Assembly: GCF_014207095.1 (NCBI RefSeq)
Contig: NZ_JACHBG010000030.1
Span: forward strand, 1-64,000
Length of the DNA stretch: 64,000 nt
Direction: 5' to 3'
Source: Martinezella lusitana
GTDB taxonomy: Bacteria; Pseudomonadota; Alphaproteobacteria; Rhizobiales; Rhizobiaceae
Shown here in pieces: positions 9,376-18,071 of the stretch. The position numbers were made by a program, and so were the translations under genes. The notes beneath the pieces were generated by a model. It was not told the origin of the DNA, did not search any database, and saw nothing but the letters and a program-made list of their open reading frames with translations. Position 1 is the first letter of the stretch. Each line of letters opens with the position of its first letter.

Positions 9376-9708
9376 ATGTGGAATAAATCGAAAATCGCCG
9401 TTGCAGCCCTTTTGCTTGCAGCCGTGATGCCTGTGGCGGCATTGGCTGACAACCCGCTTCTTCCCAAGCCCTATGTCGCGCCGGTCTATCCCTACAAGAA
9501 CTTGCCGGGTGTGACCGCGCCCAAGATGGCCGCCGACGAAAAATTTCAATGCCGCACGACCACCCTGTATTCGGATGAGTTCCACGGAGGCTTCTACTAT
9601 CGTGGATTGCCGCGTGTGGGCTATGTGTGCGAGCAGAATGGCGTCATTTCCAGCAGCACCAGGAAGCCGAACAATCAATTTTGGCAGTACAACGACCTCG
9701 ACAGGTGA
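9376..9708 (+). CDS. Small exported protein of unknown function
   Basis: A 110-residue protein with a clear Sec signal peptide (KSKIAVAALLLAAVMPVAALA, cleavage probable after ALA-D). The mature part is short, proline- and tyrosine-rich (NPLLPKPYVAPVYPYKNLP) and has two cysteines (FQCRTTTLY and GYVCEQNG) that could form a disulphide in the periplasm. I do not recognise the family. GAAGGAG is well placed before the ATG. It stands alone, with a terminator-like hairpin about 50 bp after the stop, so it is probably a single-gene unit. Its position next to surface polysaccharide genes hints at an envelope role, but nothing in the sequence proves it. Confidence 0.75.
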   Translation: MWNKSKIAVAALLLAAVMPVAALADNPLLPKPYVAPVYPYKNLPGVTAPKMAADEKFQCRTTTLYSDEFHGGFYYRGLPRVGYVCEQNGVISSSTRKPNNQFWQYNDLDR

Positions 9709-9756
9709 GATGCTGCAGGCGTGCCTGCTGAAATAAGCGGCAATGCATCCAAAATG

Positions 9757-9790
9757 AGCGCAGCTTCATATTTGAAAGTTGCGCTTTTTT
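9757..9790 (+). terminator. Rho-independent terminator after the small exported protein gene
   Basis: An imperfect stem AGCGCAGCTT / AAGTTGCGCT with an A/T-rich loop is followed directly by a run of six T. It separates the small exported protein gene from the catabolic operon starting at 9908. Confidence 0.7.
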
Positions 9791-9801
9791 AGGCGTCTAT
9801 C

Positions 9802-9816
9802 TGAAAATAAATTTCA
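9802..9816. promoter_or_regulatory. Candidate operator, inverted repeat TGAAA-N5-TTTCA, upstream of the ABC operon
   Basis: TGAAAATAAATTTCA lies 92 bp before the first gene of the importer operon. A perfect decamer palindrome ATTACGTAAT also occurs at 9883-9892, immediately before the ribosome site. RpiR-family regulators commonly bind A/T-rich inverted repeats, and an rpiR gene lies 9 kb downstream in the same island. The assignment is inference. Confidence 0.35.
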
Positions 9817-9907
9817 TGTTTTCGTGTAAATGCGTGAACGTCGTTGACGAATGCGAAAATTTGCCCCAAGATTACGAAAATAAATTACGTAATGGGAACT
9901 CAAAAGT

Positions 9908-11065
9908 ATGCGAGTTGGAATCATTGGGCTAGGGTTCCGCCTAGGATATCTGGGCTATGTGTTCAAGGCGATCGATGAGAGCTTCGAGATTGCCGGATAT
10001 GTTGATCCGGAGCCGGCGGGCTTGCCTGGTTTGATCGAGAAGGGGATATCGGCTGGAAAGGCCTATGCTACTCCTCAAGAGCTGATCGCCAACGAAAAGC
10101 TCGATTTGCTGATGATCGGTTCGCCGAACCACATGCATCTCGATCACATCCGCATCGGCCTCGAGGCCGGTCTGAAGATTTTCTGCGAAAAGCCGATCGT
10201 CTCAACCATCAAGGACAGTATCGAGCTTGCTCGTCTAATGGCGAAATACGGTCATGAACGGCTGATGGTCGGTCTCGTCCTGCGCTACTCGCCCATGTAT
10301 CGTGATCTGCTGGTCGCTCAGGCTGAGGGGAAGCTCGGTCACGTCGTGTCGATCGAGGCCGCGGAGCATATCGAGCCCTATCATGGCGCCTTCTTCATGC
10401 GGGATTGGCGCCGCTACCAGCACTATTCCGGCAGCTTCCTGCTGGAAAAATGCTGCCACGACCTCGACCTATATAATGGCGTCGTCGGTGCTCGTCCCGA
10501 GCGCGTCGCAAGCTTTGGCGGCCGCAAGAGCTTCATTCCGGAAAACGATCCGGCACGCGAAGGGATCAATGATCTTGAGCTTTTCCATCGCAAGCCGAGT
10601 GGCTGGATGGGGTCGGACAAGGTCTTCGATAGCGATGGCGACATCATCGACTACCAGGTCGCGATCATCGAATATGCCAACGGCGTCGGCATGAACTTCC
10701 ACACCAATCTGAACGCGCCGGACCAGTTCCGCCGCTTTGCCATCATGGGTTCGCGCGGCATGGCCGAGGGCGACTTCATTCGCGGCTATTTCAACGTTCA
10801 CGAGGTGCTCACCGGCAAGAAGGTGATCGGAAATACCTACGCGGCCACCGCGCTTTCGCAGCACTACGGCGCCGATGAGCAGATGGCCGCCGACATCGTC
10901 TCGCATGTTAAATTGGGCCAGCATCTGCCTGTCTCCACCTTGAATGCGCTTGAAGCGGGCATTCTGGCGCTCTCGATAGACGAGGCACGCATGAAGAAAA
11001 CTGTTGTCGATCTCCGGCCGATATGGGACGAATTCGACGAAGCGCTCTATGCAAAAGTAGCCTAG
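9908..11065 (+). CDS. Gfo/Idh/MocA-family NAD(P)-dependent oxidoreductase
   Basis: Likely oxidises or epimerises a sugar or sugar derivative brought in by the adjoining transporter. The N-terminal Rossmann fold starts MRVGIIGLGFRLGYLGY (a GxGxxxG variant). The family's lysine motif is present as FCEKPIVST (about residue 97). The C-terminal half has the usual GFO/IDH/MocA fold, with a conserved histidine region FLLEKCCHDLDLYNG. At 385 residues it is typical. GGGAA precedes the ATG. It is the first gene of a plus-strand operon, followed 13 bp later by two permeases, a binding protein and an ATPase. A second, unrelated-locus family member lies at 59113. Confidence 0.88.
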   Translation: MRVGIIGLGFRLGYLGYVFKAIDESFEIAGYVDPEPAGLPGLIEKGISAGKAYATPQELIANEKLDLLMIGSPNHMHLDHIRIGLEAGLKIFCEKPIVSTIKDSIELARLMAKYGHERLMVGLVLRYSPMYRDLLVAQAEGKLGHVVSIEAAEHIEPYHGAFFMRDWRRYQHYSGSFLLEKCCHDLDLYNGVVGARPERVASFGGRKSFIPENDPAREGINDLELFHRKPSGWMGSDKVFDSDGDIIDYQVAIIEYANGVGMNFHTNLNAPDQFRRFAIMGSRGMAEGDFIRGYFNVHEVLTGKKVIGNTYAATALSQHYGADEQMAADIVSHVKLGQHLPVSTLNALEAGILALSIDEARMKKTVVDLRPIWDEFDEALYAKVA

Positions 11066-11078
11066 GGAGGGGCGTAAG

Positions 11079-11966
11079 ATGGGTGTTCAACGCAGCACAG
11101 TCATCTTCGCTTGGCTCCTTCTTTTTCCGGCTCTTCTCTATGTCGCCGTCATCGTCGCCTATCCGTTAGTCGACACCATTATCCTTTCCTTCACCGACGC
11201 GTCGTTGAAGAAGGCGACGAACTGGGTTGGTTTCGAGAATTACGCCAAGATCTTCAATGAGACCTTCGCCTCGGTGATCGTCCGGACGTTCATCTGGACG
11301 TTCTTCTCCGTGTCGATCAAGATGATCATCGGCACGCTGGGCGCGACTCTGATGAACTCCGCTGTTCCCGGCAGGTCGCTCTTCCGCGTGCTGATCATGC
11401 CGCCCTGGGTCGTACCCATGGCGATCGGCATCTTCATGTGGGGCTGGATGTACAACGGCCAGTTCGGCATGATTTCCGGCCTGCTGCAGCGTTTCGGCAT
11501 CGTTGATAGTCCGGTGGCGTTCCTCGCCTATGGCAGTACCGCCTTCTGGGCGACGATCGTCACCGACGTCTGGATCGGCGTGCCGATGGTCACGCTTTAC
11601 ATGCTGGCCGCCATGCAGGCGATCCCGAATGATCTCTACGAGGCCGCCTGGACGGATGGCGCCGGTCGCTTCTATCGCTTCCGCCGCATCACGCTGCCGC
11701 TGCTGGTGCCGTCTCTGGTCACCATGTCGATGCTGTCGCTGATCGCCACCTTCAACTCCTTCGACATCATCTGGATCCTGACCCGCGGCGGCCCGAACGG
11801 CGAGACGACGACGATGATCATCGACACCTATCGCACCGCGATCGGATCCTACAAATATGGTGAGGGTGCTGCGCGTGCGGTGCTGATCTGCATCTTCCTG
11901 TCGCTCTTCTGCCTTGCCTATTTCCGCCTCACCAGCCGCTTTTCAACGGGAGCGAAACAGCGATGA
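11079..11966 (+). CDS. CUT1-type sugar ABC transporter permease (MalF-like)
   Basis: Inner-membrane channel subunit of a carbohydrate importer. Six hydrophobic segments are visible; the first is AWLLLFPALLYVAVIVAYPL. The EAA loop that docks the ATPase reads YEAAWTDGAGRFYRFRRITLPLL (around residues 187-209). At 295 residues it is full length for the short MalF-like class. A strong GGAGGGG ribosome site lies upstream. Its stop overlaps the next permease's ATG by 4 bp (ATGA), a sign of translational coupling. Substrate specificity cannot be read from the permease. Confidence 0.94.
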   Translation: MGVQRSTVIFAWLLLFPALLYVAVIVAYPLVDTIILSFTDASLKKATNWVGFENYAKIFNETFASVIVRTFIWTFFSVSIKMIIGTLGATLMNSAVPGRSLFRVLIMPPWVVPMAIGIFMWGWMYNGQFGMISGLLQRFGIVDSPVAFLAYGSTAFWATIVTDVWIGVPMVTLYMLAAMQAIPNDLYEAAWTDGAGRFYRFRRITLPLLVPSLVTMSMLSLIATFNSFDIIWILTRGGPNGETTTMIIDTYRTAIGSYKYGEGAARAVLICIFLSLFCLAYFRLTSRFSTGAKQR

Positions 11967-12820
11967 GCAAGTCTTCGATGATCCATCGCTACAAGTGGTA
12001 CGAGCTCATCGGCATTTATGCCGGGATCCTGCTGTTCCTGACTTTCGTGCTGGCGCCCTTCGCCGAAGGGTTTCTGGTCTCGCTGAAGCCGCTCAGCCAG
12101 CTCTTCTCGTCGCCTTACCGCTTCATTCCCGAGAACGGCTCGTTTGCAGCCTATCGCACCATGTGGACCAGCGTGCCCGGCTTCGGCTGGTATATCTTCA
12201 ACTCGTTCCTGATTTCCGGTGTGAGCACTATTATCGTGCTGATCCTCGTCGTGCCGGCGGCCTATGCCTTCGCGCGTTTCGAGTTCAGAGGTGCCGGCCT
12301 GCTGCTCGGTGCCTTCCTGGCGGTCAACATGTTCTCCGGCGCCGTGCTGCTGATCCCGCTGTTTCGGCTCATGCGCTCCTTCGGCCTGCTGAACACCTAT
12401 TTCGCCATGATCGTACCGGGTGTCGCGTTCCTCATTCCCTCGGGAATCTGGTTGCTGCGCACCTATATGATACGAATTCCGAAGGAGCTTGACGAAGCGG
12501 CCTTTGTCGATGGCGCCAGCCATTTCTATACGCTGCGACGCGTCATCCTGCCGATCGCGATGCCAGGCATCACCGTCGTCGCCATTACCACTTTCATCGG
12601 TTCTTATGCGCAGCAGTTCATCTATGCGCTTACCTTCAATTCGAAAACGGAATACATGCCGCTGCCGGTTGGGCTCTTTGCCTATTTCGGCCGGCAGGAG
12701 GTCGTCTGGAACGAACTCATGGCCGCAAGCTTCGTCGGTATCGCGCCGGCACTGGTCGTGATCTTCTTCCTGCAACGGTATCTCGTCAGCGGTCTGACCG
12801 CTGGCGCGGTGAAGCAATAA
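11963..12820 (+). CDS. CUT1-type sugar ABC transporter permease (MalG-like)
   Basis: Second channel subunit, 285 residues with six hydrophobic segments. The N-terminal segment is GIYAGILLFLTFVLAPF. The EAA loop is ELDEAAFVDGASHFYTLRRVILP, and the C-terminus ends with a helix before LVSGLTAGAVKQ, the tail characteristic of MalG-like subunits (GLTAGAVK). It overlaps the upstream permease by 4 bp and is followed 34 bp later by the binding protein. Confidence 0.94.
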   Translation: MSKSSMIHRYKWYELIGIYAGILLFLTFVLAPFAEGFLVSLKPLSQLFSSPYRFIPENGSFAAYRTMWTSVPGFGWYIFNSFLISGVSTIIVLILVVPAAYAFARFEFRGAGLLLGAFLAVNMFSGAVLLIPLFRLMRSFGLLNTYFAMIVPGVAFLIPSGIWLLRTYMIRIPKELDEAAFVDGASHFYTLRRVILPIAMPGITVVAITTFIGSYAQQFIYALTFNSKTEYMPLPVGLFAYFGRQEVVWNELMAASFVGIAPALVVIFFLQRYLVSGLTAGAVKQ

Positions 12821-12854
12821 AACCAATCTAAAACCAGAGAACGGGAGCTTAAAC

Positions 12855-14084
12855 GTGACATTCCATTTCAAAACGGGGCTTCTCGCCCTTGCTTTGCTCG
12901 GCTCCACGGCGCTTGGCGCTGTGACCGCCCACGCGGCTGACAAGGAGATCAGCTGGATCTATTGCGGCGACAGCATCGACCCGATCCATGTGAAATACAT
13001 CAAGCAGTGGGAAGAGAAGAATCCGGGCTGGGCCGTCAAGCCTGAAGTCGTCGGCTGGGAACAGTGCCAGGACAAGGCAACGACGCTGGCTGCTGCCGGC
13101 ACGCCGGTCGGCCTGGCCTATGTTGGCTCGCGTACGCTCAAGCAGTTCGCTGACAACGATTTGATCGTTCCGATCCCGATGACGGACGACGAGAAGAAGG
13201 CTTATTATCCGGGCATCGTCGGTACGGTAACCTTCGATGGAAAGCAGTGGGGCACGCCTATCGCCTTCTCGACAAAGGCGCTCTACTGGAACAAGGATCT
13301 GTTCAAGAAGGCCGGTCTAGACCCCGAGAAGGCGCCGACAACCTGGGCCGAGGAAATCGCCGACGCCAAGGCGATCAAGGAAAAGACCGGCATTCCGGGC
13401 TACGGCCTGTCGGCCAAGACCTTCGACAACACCATGCACCAGTTCCTGCATTGGGTTTACACCAACAACGGCAAGGTCATCGATGGCGACAAGATCGTCC
13501 TCAATAGCCCCGAAGTGCTGGCAGCCCTCCAGGCCTACAAGGACATCACACCTTACTCGGTCGAAGGTCCGACGGCTTACGAGCAGAACGAAATGCGCGC
13601 CATCTTCCTCGATGGCAAGGTCGGCATGATCCAGGCCGGCTCCGGTGCTGCCGCTCGCTTGAAGGAAACGAAGATCAACTGGGGTGTGGCACCGCTGCCG
13701 CTCGGCCCTTCCGCCAAGGGCCAGGGCACGCTGCTCATCACCGACAGTCTTGCTGTCTTCAAGGGTTCTGGCGTCGAGGACAAAGCAGCCGAGTTTGCCA
13801 AGTTCATCACGTCGCCCGGCCCGCAGGGCGAGTACGAACTGCAGGGCGGCGCCGGCCTTACGCCTCTGCGTCCGTCGGCGAAGGTAGACGAGTTCGTCAA
13901 GAAGGACGCTTCCTGGAAGCCGTTCATCGATGGCATCGCCTACGGTGGTCCCGAGCCGCTCTTCAAGGACTACAAGGGCTTCCAGAACGTCATGATCGAG
14001 ATGGTCCAGTCGGTCGTTACCGGCAAGGCCCAGCCTGCGGATGCCCTGAAAAAGGCAACTGCCGATCTCGAGCAGTATAAGTAA
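12855..14084 (+). CDS. Periplasmic sugar-binding protein of the ABC importer
   Basis: Extracellular solute-binding protein family 1, 409 residues, captures the sugar and delivers it to the permease pair. The start is GTG at 12855 with GGGAG 8 bases upstream. A signal peptide is clear (LLALALLGSTALGAVTAHAADKE, cleavage likely after AHA). The rest is a two-lobe fold with TKALYWNKDLFKKAGLDPEKAPTTW-type sequence, a signature of MalE-like proteins. LTPLRPSAKVDEFV near the end is also typical. A GC-rich hairpin directly after the stop probably allows this protein to be made in excess over the ATPase. The ligand is unknown; the linked GH20 enzyme suggests an N-acetylhexosamine-containing oligosaccharide. 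Confidence 0.94.
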   Translation: MTFHFKTGLLALALLGSTALGAVTAHAADKEISWIYCGDSIDPIHVKYIKQWEEKNPGWAVKPEVVGWEQCQDKATTLAAAGTPVGLAYVGSRTLKQFADNDLIVPIPMTDDEKKAYYPGIVGTVTFDGKQWGTPIAFSTKALYWNKDLFKKAGLDPEKAPTTWAEEIADAKAIKEKTGIPGYGLSAKTFDNTMHQFLHWVYTNNGKVIDGDKIVLNSPEVLAALQAYKDITPYSVEGPTAYEQNEMRAIFLDGKVGMIQAGSGAAARLKETKINWGVAPLPLGPSAKGQGTLLITDSLAVFKGSGVEDKAAEFAKFITSPGPQGEYELQGGAGLTPLRPSAKVDEFVKKDASWKPFIDGIAYGGPEPLFKDYKGFQNVMIEMVQSVVTGKAQPADALKKATADLEQYK

Positions 14085-14102
14085 GAAGCCTGCAAGTAAC
14101 CG

Positions 14103-14128
14103 GGCCGCGCGCATTGCGCGCGGCCTTT
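14103..14128 (+). terminator. Intra-operon hairpin/partial terminator between binding protein and ATPase genes
   Basis: A perfect 10-bp stem GGCCGCGCGC / GCGCGCGGCC closes a three-base loop and is followed by TTT. It lies 18 bp after the binding-protein stop and 44 bp before the ATPase start. Such hairpins often stabilise binding-protein mRNA or partially terminate transcription. Confidence 0.65.
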
Positions 14129-14171
14129 CGAGCCCTGCCCGCCTAGTAGCGGCGCCGCGCGGAGACAGAGT

Positions 14172-15305
14172 TTGGGAAAGCTGCACCTTCATCAGGTCAA
14201 GAAATTCTACGGTCATTTCGAGGTCATCAAGGGCGTTGAGCTCGACGTAACGGACGGTGAGTTCATCGTCTTCGTCGGTCCGTCCGGCTGCGGCAAGTCG
14301 ACCTTGCTGCGCATGATCGCCGGCCTCGACGAGGTGACCAGCGGCGACATCATGATCGATGGCGCCCGAGTAAACGACCTGCCGCCCGTCAAGCGCGGCA
14401 TCGCCATGGTCTTCCAGTCCTATGCCCTCTATCCGCATATGTCGGTGTTCGAGAACATCGCCTTCCCCTTGCGGGTCGAGAGGATGCCGGAAGACAAGCT
14501 CAAGGCCAAGGTCGAGCATGCCGCCCGCATCTTGCATCTCGATCAGCGTCTGCATCAGAAGCCGGGCCAGCTTTCCGGCGGCCAGCGCCAGCGCGTAGCC
14601 ATCGGCCGCGCGATCGTGCGCGAACCCAAGATCTTCCTGTTCGACGAGCCCTTGTCGAACCTCGATGCCGCCTTGCGCGCCGACATGCGCATCGAGCTGG
14701 CCAAGCTGCATCACCAGCTGCAGGCGACGATGATTTACGTAACCCACGATCAGGTTGAAGCCATGACCATGGCTGACCGGATCGTCGTCCTCAATGCCGG
14801 CGAGATATCGCAGGTCGGTGCGCCGCTGGAGCTTTATCACAAGCCGGCAAATACGTTTGTCGCCCGCTTCATCGGCAATCCCAAGATGAATTTCCTGTCC
14901 GTGACCTGCACCAATGTCAGCGAAGCGGGTGTCGAGATAGACTATAAAGGGCAGAAGGCCGTTCTGCCGGTCAAGCCGCGCGAGGGAGCCGTCGGCAAGC
15001 AGCTGACGCTGGGCATTCGTCCCGAGCATATCCTGCTCGGCGATGGCGACCTGACATTGACCGTCGTGCCGACAGTGGTCGAGCATCTCGGTGCGCAGAC
15101 GGTTGCCTACGCGTCCGCAGAGGGCATTGACGAGAACTTCTGCGCCACGCTGTCCGGCAGCGCCGCCATCCGCCTGGATGCGCCGCTGAGGACCGGCATG
15201 CGTATTGGCGACTGCCACCTCTTCGATGAAAGCGGCCAGGCTTTCGAGCGCCGTGTCGAACTGACCGAGATCGACATGGATATTCTGAGTTCCTCTGCGT
15301 CTTAG
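14172..15305 (+). CDS. Sugar ABC transporter ATP-binding protein (MalK/UgpC-like)
   Basis: ATPase subunit of the CUT1 importer. The start is TTG at 14172 with GGAG 8 bases upstream. Walker A is GPSGCGKST (about residues 37-45), the Q-loop is VFQSYALYPHMSV, the ABC signature is LSGGQRQRVAIGRA, Walker B is IFLFDEPLSNLD and the switch histidine is in YVTHDQVEA. A C-terminal TOBE/OB region (from about 235) includes LGIRPEHILLGDGD, typical of MalK-like proteins that can contact regulators or shared permeases. 377 residues is normal. It closes the operon begun at 9908. Confidence 0.95.
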   Translation: MGKLHLHQVKKFYGHFEVIKGVELDVTDGEFIVFVGPSGCGKSTLLRMIAGLDEVTSGDIMIDGARVNDLPPVKRGIAMVFQSYALYPHMSVFENIAFPLRVERMPEDKLKAKVEHAARILHLDQRLHQKPGQLSGGQRQRVAIGRAIVREPKIFLFDEPLSNLDAALRADMRIELAKLHHQLQATMIYVTHDQVEAMTMADRIVVLNAGEISQVGAPLELYHKPANTFVARFIGNPKMNFLSVTCTNVSEAGVEIDYKGQKAVLPVKPREGAVGKQLTLGIRPEHILLGDGDLTLTVVPTVVEHLGAQTVAYASAEGIDENFCATLSGSAAIRLDAPLRTGMRIGDCHLFDESGQAFERRVELTEIDMDILSSSAS

Positions 15306-15338
15306 CCGTTCGAATTGCGTCGAGCCGACGGCCACCAG

Positions 15339-15363
15339 GTCAGCACTTCCAGGAAGTGCTGAC
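15339..15363. repeat. Perfect 12-bp inverted repeat with one-base centre
   Basis: GTCAGCACTTCC, A, GGAAGTGCTGAC is a perfect palindrome 33 bp after the ATPase stop. It lacks a T run on the plus strand, so it may be an mRNA-stabilising hairpin or a shortened member of a dispersed rhizobial intergenic palindrome rather than a terminator. Confidence 0.55.
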
Positions 15364-15430
15364 TTGCTCTAGCGGGTCCTGTTATTGGCTGGCTCAGGGC
15401 CAAGCGGAGGATGGGACCATGAGACAAACG

Positions 15431-15457
15431 AAAACGGCGGCCTGAGGCCGCCGTTTT
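15431..15457. terminator. Bidirectional rho-independent terminator between convergent operons
   Basis: AAAACGGCGGCC, TGA, GGCCGCCGTTTT is a perfect stem flanked by A4 and T4, so it reads as a terminator in both directions. It lies between the ABC operon (plus) and the aldolase/MlrC operon (minus). Confidence 0.9.
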
Positions 15458-15479
15458 CTTTGAAGCAGGATATTTCTGC

Positions 15480-16583
15480 CTACCAGACGAGGCCGCGTGC
15501 AGCCACGTCCTCGACGCGCGTCACAACGCCGTCGCGGTGGAACACCATCTGGTCGAACAGATTGGAAACCACGCAGGTGTGGTTGGGAATGATGCGGATC
15601 TTGTCGCCGATCTGAGGGCGGGCGCCCTTGCAGTTCGTCAGATCGATCACGCCGTGCTCTTCGGAAAGGCCCTTGATGACGGCTTCCGGATATTCCACCA
15701 CATGGCCGTAATCGGCAAAACCGAGTAGGTCCGAAGTCAGCGCCTTCGAGCCGGCATCGATCACGGCGCGGTCTTCGGTCGGTCGCGACACGACGGTCGC
15801 GAGGATGTGCATGGCGCAATCCTCCTCGCGGCAATGACCGGCGCGAACCATGGATCGGTCGTTATAGATATAGGTGCCTGCACGGTGTTCCGTGGCAGCC
15901 GGCACGAGATGCGCCTCAAACAGGCTCGGCGTGCCGCCGTTGCTGACGATCGGGCAGTCGATACCTTCCTTCTTCAGAAGCGCGACGGACTCGGCCAGGA
16001 AGGCCTGTGTTGCCGCGGCATTGCTCGGTTTCGGATAACTCATCAGGCCGCCAAAGACGAGGCCTGGCTTGCCGGCGATATGCTTGCCGAGACCGGCTGC
16101 CTGTTCCGGCGTCTGCACGCCGCAGCGGGCACCGCCGGTATCACATTCCACCAGTACCGTCAGTGGCTTGCGTTCGGCAAACCAGGCGGAAAGCCCATCG
16201 ACAGTGACGGTGCTGTCTGCAACGACCTTCAGGCCGGAAATGCGGTCGTTCAAGGCCGCGAGGCGAACGAGCTTCTCGGCACCGAGAATATTGAAGGTGA
16301 TCAGGATGTCTTCAAAACCGGCATCGGCGAAGGCCTCCGCCTCTGTGACCTTCTGGCAATTGATACCCTTGGCACCGGCGGCGACCTGGGCGCGCGCCAG
16401 CGCGGGGATCTTGTGCGTCTTGATATGCGGACGGAAATTCAGTCCATGCTGATCCATATAGGATTGGACGCGGGTGATATTCCCGGCCAGCCGATCTTCG
16501 TCGATGATGGGGCGTGGCGTGGAAAGCTCTTCAATCCGGTCGCCGGCCTTAGGGCTGACTTCGGAGGCGATATCGTGTGCCAT
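15480..16583 (-). CDS. DSD1-family PLP enzyme (D-threonine aldolase / 3-hydroxy-D-aspartate dehydratase-like)
   Basis: Fold-type III (alanine-racemase N-terminal domain) PLP enzyme acting on beta-hydroxy D-amino acids. The PLP lysine lies in FRPHIKTHKIPALARAQ (about residues 45-60), and KGINCQKVTEAEAFADAGFEDILI follows as expected. The C-terminal D-serine dehydratase-like domain has the metal-site-type motifs EEHGVIDL and IPNHTCVVSNLFDQM, matching the His/Cys zinc ligands known in this family. I start at 16583 (MAHDIASEV); an extension to 16739 would overlap the upstream gene and looks non-coding. Only 1 bp separates it from the MlrC stop, so translation is coupled. About 367 residues, normal for the family. 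Confidence 0.88.
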   Translation of the reverse strand: MAHDIASEVSPKAGDRIEELSTPRPIIDEDRLAGNITRVQSYMDQHGLNFRPHIKTHKIPALARAQVAAGAKGINCQKVTEAEAFADAGFEDILITFNILGAEKLVRLAALNDRISGLKVVADSTVTVDGLSAWFAERKPLTVLVECDTGGARCGVQTPEQAAGLGKHIAGKPGLVFGGLMSYPKPSNAAATQAFLAESVALLKKEGIDCPIVSNGGTPSLFEAHLVPAATEHRAGTYIYNDRSMVRAGHCREEDCAMHILATVVSRPTEDRAVIDAGSKALTSDLLGFADYGHVVEYPEAVIKGLSEEHGVIDLTNCKGARPQIGDKIRIIPNHTCVVSNLFDQMVFHRDGVVTRVEDVAARGLVW

Positions 16584-16584
16584 A

Positions 16585-18060
16585 TCAGGCGTCTTTCTGT
16601 GCTGCCGCATGGGGATCGGCCACCATGGGCCAGATGTCTTTCCGCGCACGGCGATAGGGGGTACGAGCTGGATTGTTTGGATAGGGCGTCCCGGCCGAGC
16701 AGTAAAGGATTTCCGCAGCAATCTTCGAGAAAGATGCATAGAAGTGGTTGGTCGATTTGATGACCAAGATCTTCTTGGCCGTCGGATCGATGCCCATGAC
16801 GGAGAAAAGGCTCGGGTCGAAGCTCTGTGCGCGCGTCGAATTCAGGATGATGTCGATGCCGTCGAGCTGGATATGCGCAGCATCGCCGAATGGCGCAAAG
16901 CTCTCGCCGAAACGCATCTCGGCATTGCTGACGAGGCGCACGATCCTGACGTGGCCGTCGATGGGGTTGCCCGTGCCCGGTGCCGATTTCGCTCCGAAGC
17001 GCAGCGGAATTTCCGCACCTTCGCCAGCCGCCATGCAGATCTGCACGGCCATAGGGTCCCAGATCGTGCCGATCGCCGTGTCGGTAGCGCCGCGGTCGAG
17101 CAACTCCTTCAGGATGACGGTTGCGTCGCCGGCCGTGCCGCCGCCCGGATTGTCCCAGACATCGGCGATAACGACCGGGCCTGCCTTCGCCGCCATGGCT
17201 TGGCTGACGGCCTGCTTCTCGTCGATTTGCGGCATGATGAAGGTGCCGCGTTTGGAGAACAGTTCCAGCCCTAGCTCGCGCGCGATCGCTGAACCCTTAT
17301 CCGGCTTATTATCGGTCACGACCAGCAGCTTGGTGCCCATTTCGGGAACATCGCCGGCCATGAAGCCGTGAATGACGGAGATGGAGAGAATGTCGGCATC
17401 GCTCTTTTCCATCGCCATGATCTTGTCGACGAAGGAGCGCATCGGCTCGCGCGAAGTCGGGAAGACATCGATCATGCGGCAGTCGAAGACCGACATGACC
17501 GGCTTGATCCGGCCCTCGAGCGTATCGATGGCGAGCCGCCAGAGATCTTCGGCGCGATCGACGAAATCGGTGTGCGGGAATTCTTTGAAATAGACGAAGA
17601 AGTTCGCGGCGGCGAGGCGCTTTGCCGTCAGGTGACTGTGCGGATCAAGCTCGGCGCAGACGAGAATGTCCGGCCCGACGATTTCGCGGACGTGCGACAG
17701 GAAATCACCCTCGGTGTCTTCGTAGCCATCGGCGACCATGGCGCCATGCAATCCGAGCACGACGGCATCGACCGGCATCGCCGCCCGCAACTGGTCGAGG
17801 ATTTCGTCCCGCAGCTCTTCATAGGCCCGGCGGTTTACCAGACCTGCCGGATCCGCCCAGGTGGCGGTGCCTTCGATCACTTCCCAGCCCTTCTGCACGG
17901 CGATCTGACGGCCCACAGTGATCGGGGCGGAACACAGCGTCGGCGTTTCCGGGTGCATGCCCGGCGGCGCATAGAGAGATGCCTCGAATGCGCGCCGGTC
18001 GATGCAGATGGGGGAGAAGGTGTTCGTTTCGGTCGCTAGAGCCGCGGTGAAAATGCGCAA
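16585..18060 (-). CDS. M81/MlrC-family protein (microcystinase C-like metallopeptidase)
   Basis: Putative zinc amidohydrolase named for the last step of microcystin breakdown; in soil bacteria its natural substrate is usually unknown. The family N-terminus (RIFTAALATETNTFSP) begins directly at a TTG at 18060, preceded by AGAGG with 8-base spacing and 11 bp after the stop of the upstream gene, so I choose this start over the ATG at 18159. Metal-site motifs are visible: LHGAMVADGYEDTEGDFL, CAELDPHSHLT, FKEFPHTDFVDRAEDL and ADVWDNPGGGTAGDAT. The C-terminal MlrC domain contains KSTNHFYASFSKIA. About 491 residues, full length. It forms an operon with the NTF2-like gene upstream and the DSD1 gene downstream. 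Confidence 0.88.
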   Translation of the reverse strand: MRIFTAALATETNTFSPICIDRRAFEASLYAPPGMHPETPTLCSAPITVGRQIAVQKGWEVIEGTATWADPAGLVNRRAYEELRDEILDQLRAAMPVDAVVLGLHGAMVADGYEDTEGDFLSHVREIVGPDILVCAELDPHSHLTAKRLAAANFFVYFKEFPHTDFVDRAEDLWRLAIDTLEGRIKPVMSVFDCRMIDVFPTSREPMRSFVDKIMAMEKSDADILSISVIHGFMAGDVPEMGTKLLVVTDNKPDKGSAIARELGLELFSKRGTFIMPQIDEKQAVSQAMAAKAGPVVIADVWDNPGGGTAGDATVILKELLDRGATDTAIGTIWDPMAVQICMAAGEGAEIPLRFGAKSAPGTGNPIDGHVRIVRLVSNAEMRFGESFAPFGDAAHIQLDGIDIILNSTRAQSFDPSLFSVMGIDPTAKKILVIKSTNHFYASFSKIAAEILYCSAGTPYPNNPARTPYRRARKDIWPMVADPHAAAQKDA

Positions 18061-18071
18061 TGCTGTCGCCT

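Noticed and set aside
13317..15335. 672-codon open frame on the minus strand
   Set aside because: It lies opposite the binding-protein and ATPase genes, both of which have full family motifs. The reversed product has no recognisable fold.
16583..16739. Longer start for the DSD1-family gene (to 16739)
   Set aside because: It would overlap the MlrC coding end by about 155 bp and adds residues unlike the family; the start at 16583 gives tight coupling instead.
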